The translations under genes were made by a program, and so were the position numbers. The notes under the pieces are model-generated. The model did not search any database and had not been told where the DNA came from. It worked only from the letters and a program-made list of their open reading frames with translations. A stretch of 64,000 bases of DNA, from contig CALIAU010000006.1 in assembly GCA_938045585.1 (NCBI GenBank), forward strand, positions 62,001 through 126,000, read 5' to 3'. Each line of letters opens with the position of its first letter. Position 1 is the stretch's first letter. Below are positions 17,437 through 26,771 of this stretch, piece after piece. This DNA is from an uncultured Saprospiraceae bacterium. GTDB lineage: Bacteria > Bacteroidota > Bacteroidia > Chitinophagales > Saprospiraceae.

Positions 17437-18084
17437 TTATCGTGCTCCAAACAGTAGACTGCCAATTCTAACCATGTTTGCACCTTCTTCGATGGCTATT
17501 TTATAATCACCAGACATACCCATAGATATGATTTGAAACTTTTCTTCTTGTGCAAACTGTGTTTTCTTGAGTTGATTAAAAACCTCTTTTAATGCACGAA
17601 ACTCTTTTCGAATCTGATCCTTATCATCTACAAAACTAGCCATACCCATAACTCCACATATTTGTACGTGCTTTAAAGCTGTAATAGTACTTAAGGACTC
17701 TTCACTTAGGCTGTTTAGCTCTAAGCCTTGTTTGGTAGTTTCTGTGGCAATATGAAACTGTAAGAGTACATCAATATGTCTATTGATTTTTTCTGCCTCC
17801 GATTCTATTTTTTCTAATAGAGCAATCGAGTCTACAGAATGGATTAGACTGACAAGGGGGACGAGTTGTTTTACTTTTTTACGCTGAAGGCTTCCAATAA
17901 AATGCCAGTGTATGTCAGTAGGAAGCTGTGTGCTTTTTTGCACTAATTCTTGTACACGATTTTCACCAAAAATGCGCTGACCCTGCTGGTATAACTCTAG
18001 AATCTGTTCGTTCGCCTTAGTCTTGGAGACAGCAACAAGACTTGTGTTGGTATGGTCAAGTTCAGACAGTAATTCTTTGTACAT
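17437..18084 (-). CDS. yggS: YggS/PLPBP-family pyridoxal phosphate homeostasis protein
   Basis: A 215-residue protein. The PLP-binding lysine is in LVAVSKTK near residues 16-23. GENRVQEL, WHFIGSLQRKK, HSVDS and MSGDYKIAIEEGANMVRIGS are family hallmarks of the TIM-barrel YggS group. Members bind PLP and buffer vitamin B6 in the cytosol without a known catalytic reaction. Length fits the family. It lies 12 bases downstream of the deoxynucleoside kinase gene, suggesting one transcript. Confidence 0.96.
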   Translation of the reverse strand: MYKELLSELDHTNTSLVAVSKTKANEQILELYQQGQRIFGENRVQELVQKSTQLPTDIHWHFIGSLQRKKVKQLVPLVSLIHSVDSIALLEKIESEAEKINRHIDVLLQFHIATETTKQGLELNSLSEESLSTITALKHVQICGVMGMASFVDDKDQIRKEFRALKEVFNQLKKTQFAQEEKFQIISMGMSGDYKIAIEEGANMVRIGSLLFGAR

Positions 18085-18096
18085 GTGATTGGAACA

Positions 18097-18774
18097 TTAG
18101 AAAAGTCCGTAAAGTTCTGTGTCTACAGCCGATATAATTTTTCCAAGGTCTTCAGGATTGTTAACAAAATCGTTGGAGTCCGCATCAATTACTAGTAATT
18201 TTCCTTCAGAGTAATTGTCTATCCATTTGTCATACTTTTCATTCAATCGCTTCAGGTAGTCGAGACTCATATTACCCTCATAATCGCGTCCACGGTTTTG
18301 TATATGGTCAACCAGGGTAGGAATACTTGCTTTAAGATAGATGAGTAGGTCGGGGCCTTTTACCTGTGCCACCATAATTTTAAATAAATCAAGATAGTTC
18401 TCAAAGTCGCGTTTAGTCATCAATCCCATTTCATGTAAGTTAGGAGCGAAAATATGAGCATCTTCATAAATTGTCCGATCCTGCATAATGGTTTTATTCC
18501 CTTCCTGAATTTCCAGAATCTGTCTGTATCTGCTATTCAGAAAGTAGATCTGCAGATTAAATGACCATCTCTGCATGTCATTATAGAAATCACTTAAATA
18601 GGGATTGTGGGTCGTATCTTCATATTGAACTTCCCAACCATAATGATTAGATAACTTCTCAGAAAGGGTTGTTTTTCCGGCACCTATATTACCGGCAACT
18701 GCGATATGGCGAATTTTCTTGTCCAAATTAAAGTTTGCTGCTTTTGGGTTGACAAATATACAATTCTTATCCAT
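18097..18774 (-). CDS. Deoxynucleoside kinase
   Basis: A 225-residue dNK-family protein. The P-loop is GNIGAGKTTLSEKL near residues 28-41, the substrate region contains YEDTTHNPYLSDFYND, and MQDRTIYEDAHIFA supplies the DRS-like motif near 98-111. Such enzymes phosphorylate deoxynucleosides for salvage in the cytosol. Specificity cannot be told. The N-terminal ~20 residues before the P-loop strand are unusually long, so an internal start is possible. It heads the pair with yggS and is divergent from the ABC ATPase gene. Confidence 0.93.
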   Translation of the reverse strand: MDKNCIFVNPKAANFNLDKKIRHIAVAGNIGAGKTTLSEKLSNHYGWEVQYEDTTHNPYLSDFYNDMQRWSFNLQIYFLNSRYRQILEIQEGNKTIMQDRTIYEDAHIFAPNLHEMGLMTKRDFENYLDLFKIMVAQVKGPDLLIYLKASIPTLVDHIQNRGRDYEGNMSLDYLKRLNEKYDKWIDNYSEGKLLVIDADSNDFVNNPEDLGKIISAVDTELYGLF

Positions 18775-18876
18775 CCAGTTTTCTTAGGCAGCTAAGAATC
18801 TGTACTCGTCTAATAAATACTAGCTATTATAGATACTTGAGCTATATTTATTCCAAGTATTAACTAAATTGCAACT

Positions 18877-19683
18877 ATGTCTACAAAGATAATAGAGACA
18901 ATCGATCTCAATAAAACCTATGTAATGGGTGCTGAAAAAGTGGAAGCACTTAAAACCATTACTTTAGATGTGTATTCTAATGAATATGTTGCTCTGATGG
19001 GGCCATCTGGAAGTGGTAAAAGTACTCTAATGAATCTGATAGGCTGTTTGGATACACCCACTCGAGGGGACTACATCCTGAATGGAGTGAATGTGAGTTC
19101 AATGTCTGATGGTGAATTGGCCGAGGTACGTAATAAAGAGATTGGTTTTGTATTCCAAACCTTTAATCTGTTACCGCGTATTTCATCTCTAGATAATGTG
19201 GCTCTTCCATTAGTATATACGGGTTGGAGTAAAAAGAAGAGGGAGGATCGCGCTATGGAGGTCTTGGAAATTGTAGGTTTAGGGGATAGGGTACATCACA
19301 AGCCAAATGAGTTATCAGGTGGACAAAGACAACGTGTTGCAATTGCAAGAGCGCTGGTGAATAATCCAGCAATTATTTTGGCAGATGAACCTACAGGTAA
19401 CTTGGATACAAAAACCTCCATTGAAATCATGCGAATTTTTGAAAACATCAATGCCAATGGAAATACGATTATTCTTGTCACGCATGAGCCTGATATTTCA
19501 GAACATGCACACAGAATTGTACGATTAAGAGATGGTTTAGTAGAGACGGATAAGAAAAATTTAAACATCATTCGAGCAGATCAATCAACTTATGGATTCG
19601 ATCTACCTGAAGGTGCTAATAATGAGGATATGGCTGCCGCAAAAGATTATGTAGGCGATATTACTGAAGATGATTTAATATAA
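18877..19683 (+). CDS. Stand-alone ABC transporter ATPase, MacB/LolD type
   Basis: A 268-residue ATPase with Walker [10 protein letters not shown] (about 43-51), Q-loop VFQTFNLL, signature [15 protein letters not shown], Walker [12 protein letters not shown] and H-loop VTHEP. The sequence fits the LolD/MacB/FtsE-like group that works with FtsX-type permeases. No permease is adjacent. The last ~40 residues, beyond the usual end near 225, are acidic ([19 protein letters not shown]). It is followed after one base by the PduO gene, so it is the first gene of a probable three-gene run. A near-consensus TATATTTA lies 27 bases upstream. Confidence 0.93.
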   Translation: MSTKIIETIDLNKTYVMGAEKVEALKTITLDVYSNEYVALMGPSGSGKSTLMNLIGCLDTPTRGDYILNGVNVSSMSDGELAEVRNKEIGFVFQTFNLLPRISSLDNVALPLVYTGWSKKKREDRAMEVLEIVGLGDRVHHKPNELSGGQRQRVAIARALVNNPAIILADEPTGNLDTKTSIEIMRIFENINANGNTIILVTHEPDISEHAHRIVRLRDGLVETDKKNLNIIRADQSTYGFDLPEGANNEDMAAAKDYVGDITEDDLI

Positions 19684-19684
19684 G

Positions 19685-20230
19685 ATGAAAATTTATACAC
19701 GCACAGGTGATGATGGTACAACAGGTCTTTATGGAAAGAAAAGACTTGCAAAACATCATATCAGAATAGAATCCTACGGAACGGTTGATGAACTAAATAG
19801 TTGGATAGGTTTGCTTGCGGATGAGTCTATCAATAGTGAAGTAGAGAGTTTTCTAAGAAAAATACAAGTACAACTTTTTAACATAGGTTCGCATCTAGCT
19901 TCAGATGAGGATGCAGGTTTTAAATTACCTGAGATCAAAATTGGTTTAATTAAAGAGTTGGAGGAAGCCATAGATAAGATGAATGTGGCTTTAGAGCCTT
20001 TAAAAACCTTTATTTTACCTGGTGGAAGTGTTAAAGTTTCTCATTGTCATATCGCAAGGACTGTTTGTCGCAGAGCAGAAAGACGCGTAGTACATCTTGC
20101 TGAAAGCGAAACCGTTGATAGTCATATCATTAAGGTTCTGAACCGTCTATCTGACTACCTATTTGTGCTGAGTCGATTTATTGCTTTTGAACAAAAGGTC
20201 AAAGAAATCCCTTGGGATCCAAAATTATAG
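19685..20230 (+). CDS. pduO: Cob(I)alamin adenosyltransferase, PduO type
   Basis: A 181-residue protein matching PduO-type ATP:cob(I)alamin adenosyltransferases. Visible are the N-terminal TRTGDDGTTGLYG (ATP-binding), SYGTVDELNSWIG and the C-terminal ARTVCRRAERRVV and LNRLSDYLFVLSR motifs. It makes adenosylcobalamin in the cytosol, the cofactor for enzymes such as methylmalonyl-CoA mutase. Start and length fit the family. It lies one base after the ABC ATPase gene and 37 bases before the HD phosphodiesterase start. Confidence 0.97.
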   Translation: MKIYTRTGDDGTTGLYGKKRLAKHHIRIESYGTVDELNSWIGLLADESINSEVESFLRKIQVQLFNIGSHLASDEDAGFKLPEIKIGLIKELEEAIDKMNVALEPLKTFILPGGSVKVSHCHIARTVCRRAERRVVHLAESETVDSHIIKVLNRLSDYLFVLSRFIAFEQKVKEIPWDPKL

Positions 20231-20267
20231 CTTTTGGGTCTACCATTTTCTTATTTTTACATCCATA

Positions 20268-22295
20268 ATGGAAGAAGGCACTAAGAAGAAGTTCAATTTA
20301 AAAGATGCGTTGAAATTACTTTTTGTATTAGGAGTAATCATTGCATTATCTTTTCTATTTCCTGCCAAAAAGAATTCTGTTCATGTGCAGAAACAAGGTG
20401 AGATTTGGAAAGGGGCAGATTTGTATGCACCCTATGATCTTCCTGTAAGGAAATCAAAAGAGCAAATAAGCAAAGAAAAAGCAAAATTAAGCAGCTCTAT
20501 CCCTGCAGTGTATACTAAGAGTAATGCTTCAGAAGGCATCATGCTAGAAAGTTTACTCACGGAGTTAGGCCAGGTAATTCCAGAGGTAGAATCTTATAAA
20601 GATTTTATGGCTGGTAAATTAGCAGACGAATTCATAAAAGGTATAGTAAGTAAAAAGGAACGCAGCCTTAAATTTGAATTATTGCTAGATTCTGGTACGA
20701 GAACCGTGGACGCCAGTTCAATGTATGATGTAAATGAATTTAGTAGTTTATTGAAAGAGGAGTTGATGAAAATTGGAGTCTCAGAGGGAACAATTAATTC
20801 AGCCGATCTTCAAAACATAATAAAGCCAACATATAATTATAACGATTCAGAGCATAAAAAGAGAATTGAATCTGCAGTGGCAAAGTGGCCTCTAAATGAT
20901 GGAGTAGTAAAAAAGGATGAAAAGATAGTTTCTAAAGGAGAGCTCATCGATGAGTATACCTATAGGAAGTTAATGTCTTTAGAGGAGAAGAATGGGCAGG
21001 GTGCCAAAGGAATTGATAATTATTGGGTAGTTTTTGCTGGATATCTCTTATTGACCTGTTTAATAATAGGCGTCTTAATGTTTTATCTGGCAAGGTACTT
21101 CCCTCAAATTGATGATAACCTTGGAAGTCTAGTGTTTATCTTGATGTGGCCTTTATTATTTGGTTTTCTTGTCTTTGCAATTGAAGAAAATTCATCTCTA
21201 AGCACCTATCTTATTCCGTTTTGTATAGCACCTATAGTGATTAAAAACTTTTATGGTGAACGCTTAGCGTTATTTGTACATGTAGTAGTTGTGCTTATCG
21301 CTAGCTTTTTGTCTAGTCTTGGTTATGAATTTACTTTTCTACAAATCTTTGCAGGAATAGTAGCCGTGTTGATATTTTCAGATACGCGTTATTGGAACAA
21401 ATTTTTTATAGCTATAGTTATTATACTAGCTGCCTATGTTTTAGCCTACCTAGGACTTTCGTTAATCAAGGAAGGTAGTTTCGCTACTGTCCAATGGAAA
21501 ACATTTATGTGGTTGGCGCTGAATGCGGTACTTCTTTTACTGGCATATCCCTTTATTCCGCTTTTGGAAAAAATCTTTGGATTTACTTCCTCCGTTTCGC
21601 TGAGAGAACTCTCTGATATGAATAGGCCCTTACTAAAGGAACTGTCCATTAAAGCTCCCGGTACACTGCAACATTCCTTGCAGGTGGCGAACCTTGCTGA
21701 AGCTGCGACAGAAAAAATTGGAGGCAATTCATTGCTTGTGAAAACTGCAGCACTGTATCATGATATTGGTAAAATGAAACAGCCAGAATTTTATATTGAA
21801 AATTCGGGTGGAAAGAATATGCATGCAGAATTGAATAATAATTTCGAGTCTGCAAAGATTATTATTGACCATATCGTAGAGGGGGAGAAGATGGCGAAAA
21901 AGGCAAAGCTGCCTCAAGTAATCATTGACTTTATAACAACACATCATGGAACAACACGTGTTGAATATTTTTATCGGAATCAAAAGAATGCCGAACCAGA
22001 TCGAGAATTTGATGAGTCATTGTTTAGATACCCTGGTCCTAAACCAAAAACTAAGGAGCAAACCATCTTGATGATTGCGGACTCCTTAGAAGCTGCTTCC
22101 AAGAGTTTAAAGAGTCCAACTGGCCAAGACATTGATGAACTTGTCAGTAAGATTGTGAATTACAAGATATCACAGGGACAGTTAGATGATTCAGAACTGA
22201 GTTTCGCTGAATTGGAGGAATGTATGACAGTCTTTAAGTCACTCCTAAGGAGCATCAATCATGTTCGTATAGAATATCCTGATGAGGTAAAATAG
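20268..22295 (+). CDS. 7TM-HD family phosphohydrolase (PgpH-like c-di-AMP phosphodiesterase candidate)
   Basis: The track start at 20181 would run into pduO; the ATG at 20268 opens MEEGTKKKFNLKDALK and gives 675 residues. One N-terminal membrane segment is followed by an extracytoplasmic domain (about 40-245), a block of roughly seven membrane segments (about 255-430) and a cytosolic HD domain (about 450-660) with HSLQV, YHDIGK and THHGT. This is the PgpH architecture, whose characterised members hydrolyse c-di-AMP; that activity here is inferred. A TATTTTTA sequence ends 8 bases before the ATG. It abuts the next gene tail-to-tail. Confidence 0.93.
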   Translation: MEEGTKKKFNLKDALKLLFVLGVIIALSFLFPAKKNSVHVQKQGEIWKGADLYAPYDLPVRKSKEQISKEKAKLSSSIPAVYTKSNASEGIMLESLLTELGQVIPEVESYKDFMAGKLADEFIKGIVSKKERSLKFELLLDSGTRTVDASSMYDVNEFSSLLKEELMKIGVSEGTINSADLQNIIKPTYNYNDSEHKKRIESAVAKWPLNDGVVKKDEKIVSKGELIDEYTYRKLMSLEEKNGQGAKGIDNYWVVFAGYLLLTCLIIGVLMFYLARYFPQIDDNLGSLVFILMWPLLFGFLVFAIEENSSLSTYLIPFCIAPIVIKNFYGERLALFVHVVVVLIASFLSSLGYEFTFLQIFAGIVAVLIFSDTRYWNKFFIAIVIILAAYVLAYLGLSLIKEGSFATVQWKTFMWLALNAVLLLLAYPFIPLLEKIFGFTSSVSLRELSDMNRPLLKELSIKAPGTLQHSLQVANLAEAATEKIGGNSLLVKTAALYHDIGKMKQPEFYIENSGGKNMHAELNNNFESAKIIIDHIVEGEKMAKKAKLPQVIIDFITTHHGTTRVEYFYRNQKNAEPDREFDESLFRYPGPKPKTKEQTILMIADSLEAASKSLKSPTGQDIDELVSKIVNYKISQGQLDDSELSFAELEECMTVFKSLLRSINHVRIEYPDEVK

Positions 22296-22859
22296 TTATG
22301 TTCTTGCTGGAGTTAAATTAAATCTATTTTCTAATAATTGTAGTGCTCCAAATCCTAGCAATACAAAGAATACATTACCTAAAATAGTATTAAGGAAAAA
22401 AGGTAATCCTGCGGCAAAGCAGGCGAGAAGTCCAGCTATATTTTTTGGATACATTCCTGAACTGATCCAAACACCAAAATTTGTAATCAAGAAGAAGATA
22501 ACAGAAACGCCAACGGTCCCTAAAGCAATATTTTTAAAATTTCTTTTTCTAAGAATATAGCTTCCAAACAATATCATAATTGCAAAGGACATATATACCC
22601 ATAGCATAGAGCGCGTAAAAAATATAATTCCTCCAGATTCAGCATACCACTCGCGCATAATTGTGTTATTCAATATAAAATCAGATAAGAACAAGGCAGC
22701 AATAGGTAGTATGAATTTCATGTGCTTTTTGCCTAAATAGGATCCGCCCAGCAAGGCCATAGCACCTATAGGGGTGAAGTTAGGTGGATGAGGTAATAAT
22801 CTGCTTAATGCAGCTACTAAAATAAACCCGATTGCGAATACACTAATTTTAGACTTCAT
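22296..22859 (-). CDS. DUF6580-family integral membrane protein
   Basis: The ATG at 22859 (MKSKISVFAIGF) is preferred to the track start 14 codons upstream because it opens directly into the first membrane helix; it gives 187 residues. About five hydrophobic segments are present. HPPNFTPIGAMALLGG is the conserved signature of DUF6580, a putative transporter family resembling ECF S-components. The substrate is unknown. It is a single gene, abutting the HD phosphodiesterase at its 3' end and divergent from the CPBP gene. Confidence 0.85.
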   Translation of the reverse strand: MKSKISVFAIGFILVAALSRLLPHPPNFTPIGAMALLGGSYLGKKHMKFILPIAALFLSDFILNNTIMREWYAESGGIIFFTRSMLWVYMSFAIMILFGSYILRKRNFKNIALGTVGVSVIFFLITNFGVWISSGMYPKNIAGLLACFAAGLPFFLNTILGNVFFVLLGFGALQLLENRFNLTPART

Positions 22860-22963
22860 GCTATTATTATGATATTTACCCAAAATTAATCTTTTCTTCA
22901 AATTATATCAGCACTGTGGCTAAGAAAGAAATTATTAATACCTTTAAAATCAAATAGAAAAGC

Positions 22964-23914
22964 ATGTTTTTTAAGCTTGTAGAGAAAGGAGAAAATGAAC
23001 TGTGGCAGTACTTTCTAACAATTCTACTCATAGGTTTTGGTTATTTTATTGGACAAATGCCTCTGACAGCTATCTTATTGAAGAAGATGGATGAGGACCC
23101 TAGCTTGGGTATGGATGAATTGACCGAATTGATGAGTAATCCTGACTTTTCTACCTGGGGCATTTCCAACAATGTAGGAGTCTTGTTACTTTTAATGATG
23201 TTCATCTTTGCTACGATCGGATTGTACATTGGCATACGATTCTTTCATAAAAAATCGATCAAAGATCTAATTACTCCCAATGCGCAAATTGATTATGGTA
23301 AGATTTTGTGGGGCTTTGGTGTATGGTTTCTTCTAGGAATTGTATTCGAAGCGGTCATGTATTTTATGTATCCTGAAAACTACAGCTTCAATTTTAATAT
23401 TAAAAAATTCATTCCTCTCTTCTTTATTGCTATTCTCATATTTCCGATACAAACGTCTTTTGAAGAACTTGTGTTTAGAGGTTATTTGATGCAGGGTTTT
23501 GGTGCAATATTTAAGAATAGATGGGGTCCTTTATTGTTAACTTCTATTTTATTTGGTGCTATTCATGGGAGTAATCCAGAAATCCAACAGTATGGTATGG
23601 GAATTATGCAAGCCTATTATATTAGTGCTGGTTTGGTACTCGGTATTATGACAATTATGGATGATAGTTTGGAACTCGCACTGGGCGTGCATGCAGCAAC
23701 AAATATATATGGCGCTCTGATATTGTCGTATGAGGGAGGCGCAATACAAACAGATACAATATTTAAAACATCCAATATGAATCCCGTACATTTATATATA
23801 GTATTCCTGGTAAGTGCGTGCATATTTTTATTCTTAAGTGCTAAGAAATATAATTGGAAATCATGGGATTATCTTTTTTCAAAAATTCATTTTAATGATT
23901 CAGAAACTGCTTAA
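22964..23914 (+). CDS. CPBP-family intramembrane metalloprotease
   Basis: A 316-residue polytopic protein with about eight hydrophobic segments. The CPBP (Abi/CAAX) motifs are EELVFRGYLMQGFG near residue 168 (EExxxR), a following FGAIHGSNPE with the second histidine, and GVHAATNIYG with the third conserved His. Rce1-like members cleave within the membrane; many bacterial ones have no known substrate. The stop overlaps the M1 peptidase start by 20 bases, so the two are co-translated, pairing a membrane protease with a secreted peptidase. TACCTTTA upstream is a near -7 match. Confidence 0.93.
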   Translation: MFFKLVEKGENELWQYFLTILLIGFGYFIGQMPLTAILLKKMDEDPSLGMDELTELMSNPDFSTWGISNNVGVLLLLMMFIFATIGLYIGIRFFHKKSIKDLITPNAQIDYGKILWGFGVWFLLGIVFEAVMYFMYPENYSFNFNIKKFIPLFFIAILIFPIQTSFEELVFRGYLMQGFGAIFKNRWGPLLLTSILFGAIHGSNPEIQQYGMGIMQAYYISAGLVLGIMTIMDDSLELALGVHAATNIYGALILSYEGGAIQTDTIFKTSNMNPVHLYIVFLVSACIFLFLSAKKYNWKSWDYLFSKIHFNDSETA

Positions 23915-25730
23915 TATTAACCTACTTCTATTGATTGCTTGTTCATTTTGTTTTTCCCAAACGGCTGAACGGTGGCAACAGCATGTACAGTATAAAATGG
24001 AAATAGATATGGATGTTGAAACTTTCCAATTTACAGGAAAACAACATATTGTCTATACAAACAATTCTCCTGACACACTTGACCGTGTATTTTATCATTT
24101 GTTCTTTAATGCCTTCCAGCCAGGTTCTATGATGGATGTGCGTTCAAGAAGTATAGAAGATCCAGATGGTAGGGTGACGGATAGAATTTATCATTTAAAG
24201 GAAAACGAAATTGGCTATCACAAAATTGATAAACTAGAGATGGATGGTGCGCCCTGTGATTATCGTGTAGAGGGGACAGTATTAGAAGTGGACCTGCCTA
24301 GTCCCATCTTACCTGGAGCATCGACTCTGTTATATATGGAGTTCAATTCCCAGGTGCCCGTGCAAATCCGAAGATCGGGAAGAGAAAATAAAGAGGGCAT
24401 ATCTCTTTCTATGTCTCAATGGTATCCGAAGCTTTCAGAGTATGATTACCAAGGCTGGCATGCACATCCTTATGTAGGAAGAGAATTTCATGGGGTATGG
24501 GGGGATTTTGATGTGAGTATTCATATTGATCCAAGTTTCATTGTTGGAGCTGGAGGTGTTCTGAAAGAAGGTTCAGCGAAAAAGAGTCCATTTAAAAAGA
24601 AAAGGGTGTGGGAGTTTAGAGCAAACAATGTGCATGATTTTGCATGGGGTGCTGACCCAGATTATAATCACATCACACATACAGCGGAATGTGGAGTTGA
24701 AATGAATATGTATTATCAAGATGGTCCTTTAGCTTCTGAGCATTGGCCAAAACTGGGAAAGATAATGGATGAAGCGTTCAATTTTGCAAATGCACGATAT
24801 GGCGTGTATCCTTATCCAGTTTATAATTTTATTCAAGGGGGTGATGGAGGAATGGAGTATCCTATGGCCACCCTAATTACAGGAGAGAGAAGTTTGGGAA
24901 GCCTAGTGGGTGTTTCTGTACATGAATTAATGCACAGCTGGTATCAAATGATACTCGGAACCAATGAAGCATTATATCCATGGATGGATGAAGGGTTTAC
25001 CAGTTTTGCTTCTGCTGAAATCATGAATCATCTTAGAAAGAAAGGTTTAATAGACGGCGATGTGCAGGTCAATCCTATGTATAATTCAACAAAGAGTTTT
25101 GCAAGGTTTACCCAATCCGGTTATGAGGAGTCCCTTTCTACGCATGCAGATCATTACACAACAAATCGTGCTTACGGAGCTGCTAGTTATACGAAAGGTT
25201 CTGTATTTATTAGCCAGTTAGAATATGTGGTGGGTAAGGATGCATTTGCACGAGGCTTAAAACGCTACTATAATACTTGGAAATTTAAACACCCAAATCC
25301 TAATGACTTTATCCGTGCTATGGAAAAAGAATCAGGGATGGAACTCGACTGGTATAAAGAGTATATGATGAATACTACACATACCATTGATTATTCGATT
25401 AGTGATATCACTGGAGATTCAGGGAGTACAAAAATTAGTTTAACGAAGACAGGTTTGATGCCGATGCCAATGGATATAGAGGTAGTTCTAAAAGATGGAC
25501 GCAAGAAATATTTTACGATTCCTCTTCGTATTATGCGTGGCGAAAAAACGCATGATTATGGGGCTGAGCTGAAGGTGCTTAATGATTGGCCTTGGACGAA
25601 TGCTAGTTATTCGGTAAGTATTAATCAAAACCTTGATGACATTGAGTCTATTCGCTTAGACCCTCTAGGTAAAGTTGCGGATATTAATACAGATGACAAT
25701 GAATGGCCGCCAAAGGAAGTTAATCCATAA
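23895..25730 (+). CDS. M1-family (gluzincin) exported aminopeptidase
   Basis: The ATG at 23895 gives a signal peptide (MIQKLLNINLLLLIACSFCFSQ) and 611 residues; the track start is 19 codons too early. The N-terminal saddle-like beta domain is followed by GGMEYPM, the exopeptidase motif equivalent to GAMEN, and the zinc site HELMH-x18-E near residues 342-365. The protein ends soon after the catalytic domain, with only a short beta tail, so it lacks the large helical domain of aminopeptidase N. It is probably periplasmic or OM-associated. No T9SS tail is seen. Confidence 0.93.
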   Translation: MIQKLLNINLLLLIACSFCFSQTAERWQQHVQYKMEIDMDVETFQFTGKQHIVYTNNSPDTLDRVFYHLFFNAFQPGSMMDVRSRSIEDPDGRVTDRIYHLKENEIGYHKIDKLEMDGAPCDYRVEGTVLEVDLPSPILPGASTLLYMEFNSQVPVQIRRSGRENKEGISLSMSQWYPKLSEYDYQGWHAHPYVGREFHGVWGDFDVSIHIDPSFIVGAGGVLKEGSAKKSPFKKKRVWEFRANNVHDFAWGADPDYNHITHTAECGVEMNMYYQDGPLASEHWPKLGKIMDEAFNFANARYGVYPYPVYNFIQGGDGGMEYPMATLITGERSLGSLVGVSVHELMHSWYQMILGTNEALYPWMDEGFTSFASAEIMNHLRKKGLIDGDVQVNPMYNSTKSFARFTQSGYEESLSTHADHYTTNRAYGAASYTKGSVFISQLEYVVGKDAFARGLKRYYNTWKFKHPNPNDFIRAMEKESGMELDWYKEYMMNTTHTIDYSISDITGDSGSTKISLTKTGLMPMPMDIEVVLKDGRKKYFTIPLRIMRGEKTHDYGAELKVLNDWPWTNASYSVSINQNLDDIESIRLDPLGKVADINTDDNEWPPKEVNP

Positions 25731-25812
25731 AAACACCTTAACCTTGTATTAACCAATTGACAAGAGTTCTTAACAGACTTAGCTTGTATTTTTAAAGTAC
25801 AAACTTCTAATC

Positions 25813-26430
25813 ATGTTAAGATACATACCATTATTTTTATTGTTCTGCATCTCAAATACAAATGCAGCTGAACTCAGAACACACACTGAAACTTATATCG
25901 ATGTTTCTACCAATCAGAAAATCAGGGTTAAGTTTAAAAGAAATTCTATCCAAGTAAAATATTTGACAGGAAACTCTTGGTCAAAATATATTCTAATAGG
26001 TCCAGCTGTATTTAGTGATAGAAGAGGAAGCACTATCTATTTAAAAAGAGACAACCGACTTGTATGGAGATCTAGAAGACATGGTCAGCAAGTTACTTTT
26101 AGGAAATTACACCGAAGGGAAGGATCACATTACAATCCAGAGTTTATTGAGCCTAGAGCCTCTATAGAAAATGTGCAATTAGAAGGGGTGTGGTTTGAAC
26201 CCAGAGTAGGTAAGGAACTCATACTAGTAGATAGCCGTTCGGGAATTAAATTAAAATTTAGGGGTGAACGAGAGTGGACTTTTTTTGAAAAAAAGTCAGG
26301 TGGTGTATATGTTGATCGAAATGGGAACAGCTATCGTGTGATTGACTATAGGAAAATTCTTTGGAACAATGCAAATGGAACCAGATCCTTTGTTTTAGAA
26401 AAACGATCTGATTCCATTGACTGGGATTAA
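25813..26430 (+). CDS. Unrecognised secreted protein
   Basis: A 205-residue protein with signal peptide MLRYIPLFLLFCISNTNAA. The mature part is basic and Arg-rich (RGSTIYLKRDNRLVWRSRRHG) with three similar segments ending in short beta motifs such as NRLVWRSR, REWTFFEKK and YRKILWNN, suggesting a repeated beta unit that shows a structural or coating protein. No family is recognised. It lies upstream of an orphan T9SS-type tail in another frame, so it might be the intact N-terminal part of a once longer cargo protein. TATTTTTA, a near -7 match, lies about 19 bases upstream. Confidence 0.7.
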   Translation: MLRYIPLFLLFCISNTNAAELRTHTETYIDVSTNQKIRVKFKRNSIQVKYLTGNSWSKYILIGPAVFSDRRGSTIYLKRDNRLVWRSRRHGQQVTFRKLHRREGSHYNPEFIEPRASIENVQLEGVWFEPRVGKELILVDSRSGIKLKFRGEREWTFFEKKSGGVYVDRNGNSYRVIDYRKILWNNANGTRSFVLEKRSDSIDWD

Positions 26431-26437
26431 TTCCTAG

Positions 26438-26683
26438 GTTCTAGCATTCAAATTTGATTACTGTCTCAGATATGATATTTCATTGATAGCTAGGGTATAT
26501 GCTTCTAATTCTACACTACATTTTGAGGGCATGGATATAGGGTCTGAATATGAAATTTTTGATTTGCAGGGTAGAAAGATATCCAAAGGATCCTTGAATG
26601 AAAAATCTATAGATATTTCTCATTTTGTTGAAGGGATGTATGTATTGAATGTGCAGGGGTATTCATTGAAGTTTTTTAGGTGA
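26438..26683 (+). pseudogene. Orphan T9SS type A sorting-domain fragment
   Basis: The frame is open from 26438 and the track start is a TTG at 26483. The peptide reads like a T9SS type A tail: YEIFDLQGRKISKG, DISHFVEGMYVLNVQG, ending in LKFFR. It has no signal peptide and only about 80 residues, too short for a cargo. It starts 8 bases past the stop of the preceding secreted gene, which is in a different frame, so it is either a decayed remnant or a tail cut off by a frameshift and stop. A short functional gene is unlikely. Confidence 0.55.
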
Positions 26684-26705
26684 TAACAATTGAAACATAA
26701 AATAA

Positions 26706-26738
26706 GAAAAGGCTGCCAATGATGTTGACAGCCTTTTC
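26706..26738. terminator. Bidirectional intrinsic terminator
   Basis: GAAAAGGCTG and CAGCCTTTTC form a perfect 10-bp stem with a 13-base loop, followed by T-rich sequence on the plus strand (TTTTCTTTTAG) and on the minus strand. It separates the T9SS fragment from the convergent ABC-2 permease gene. Confidence 0.75.
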
Positions 26739-26771
26739 TTTTAGCTAAATACTAAAAGAACAAAATCTATT

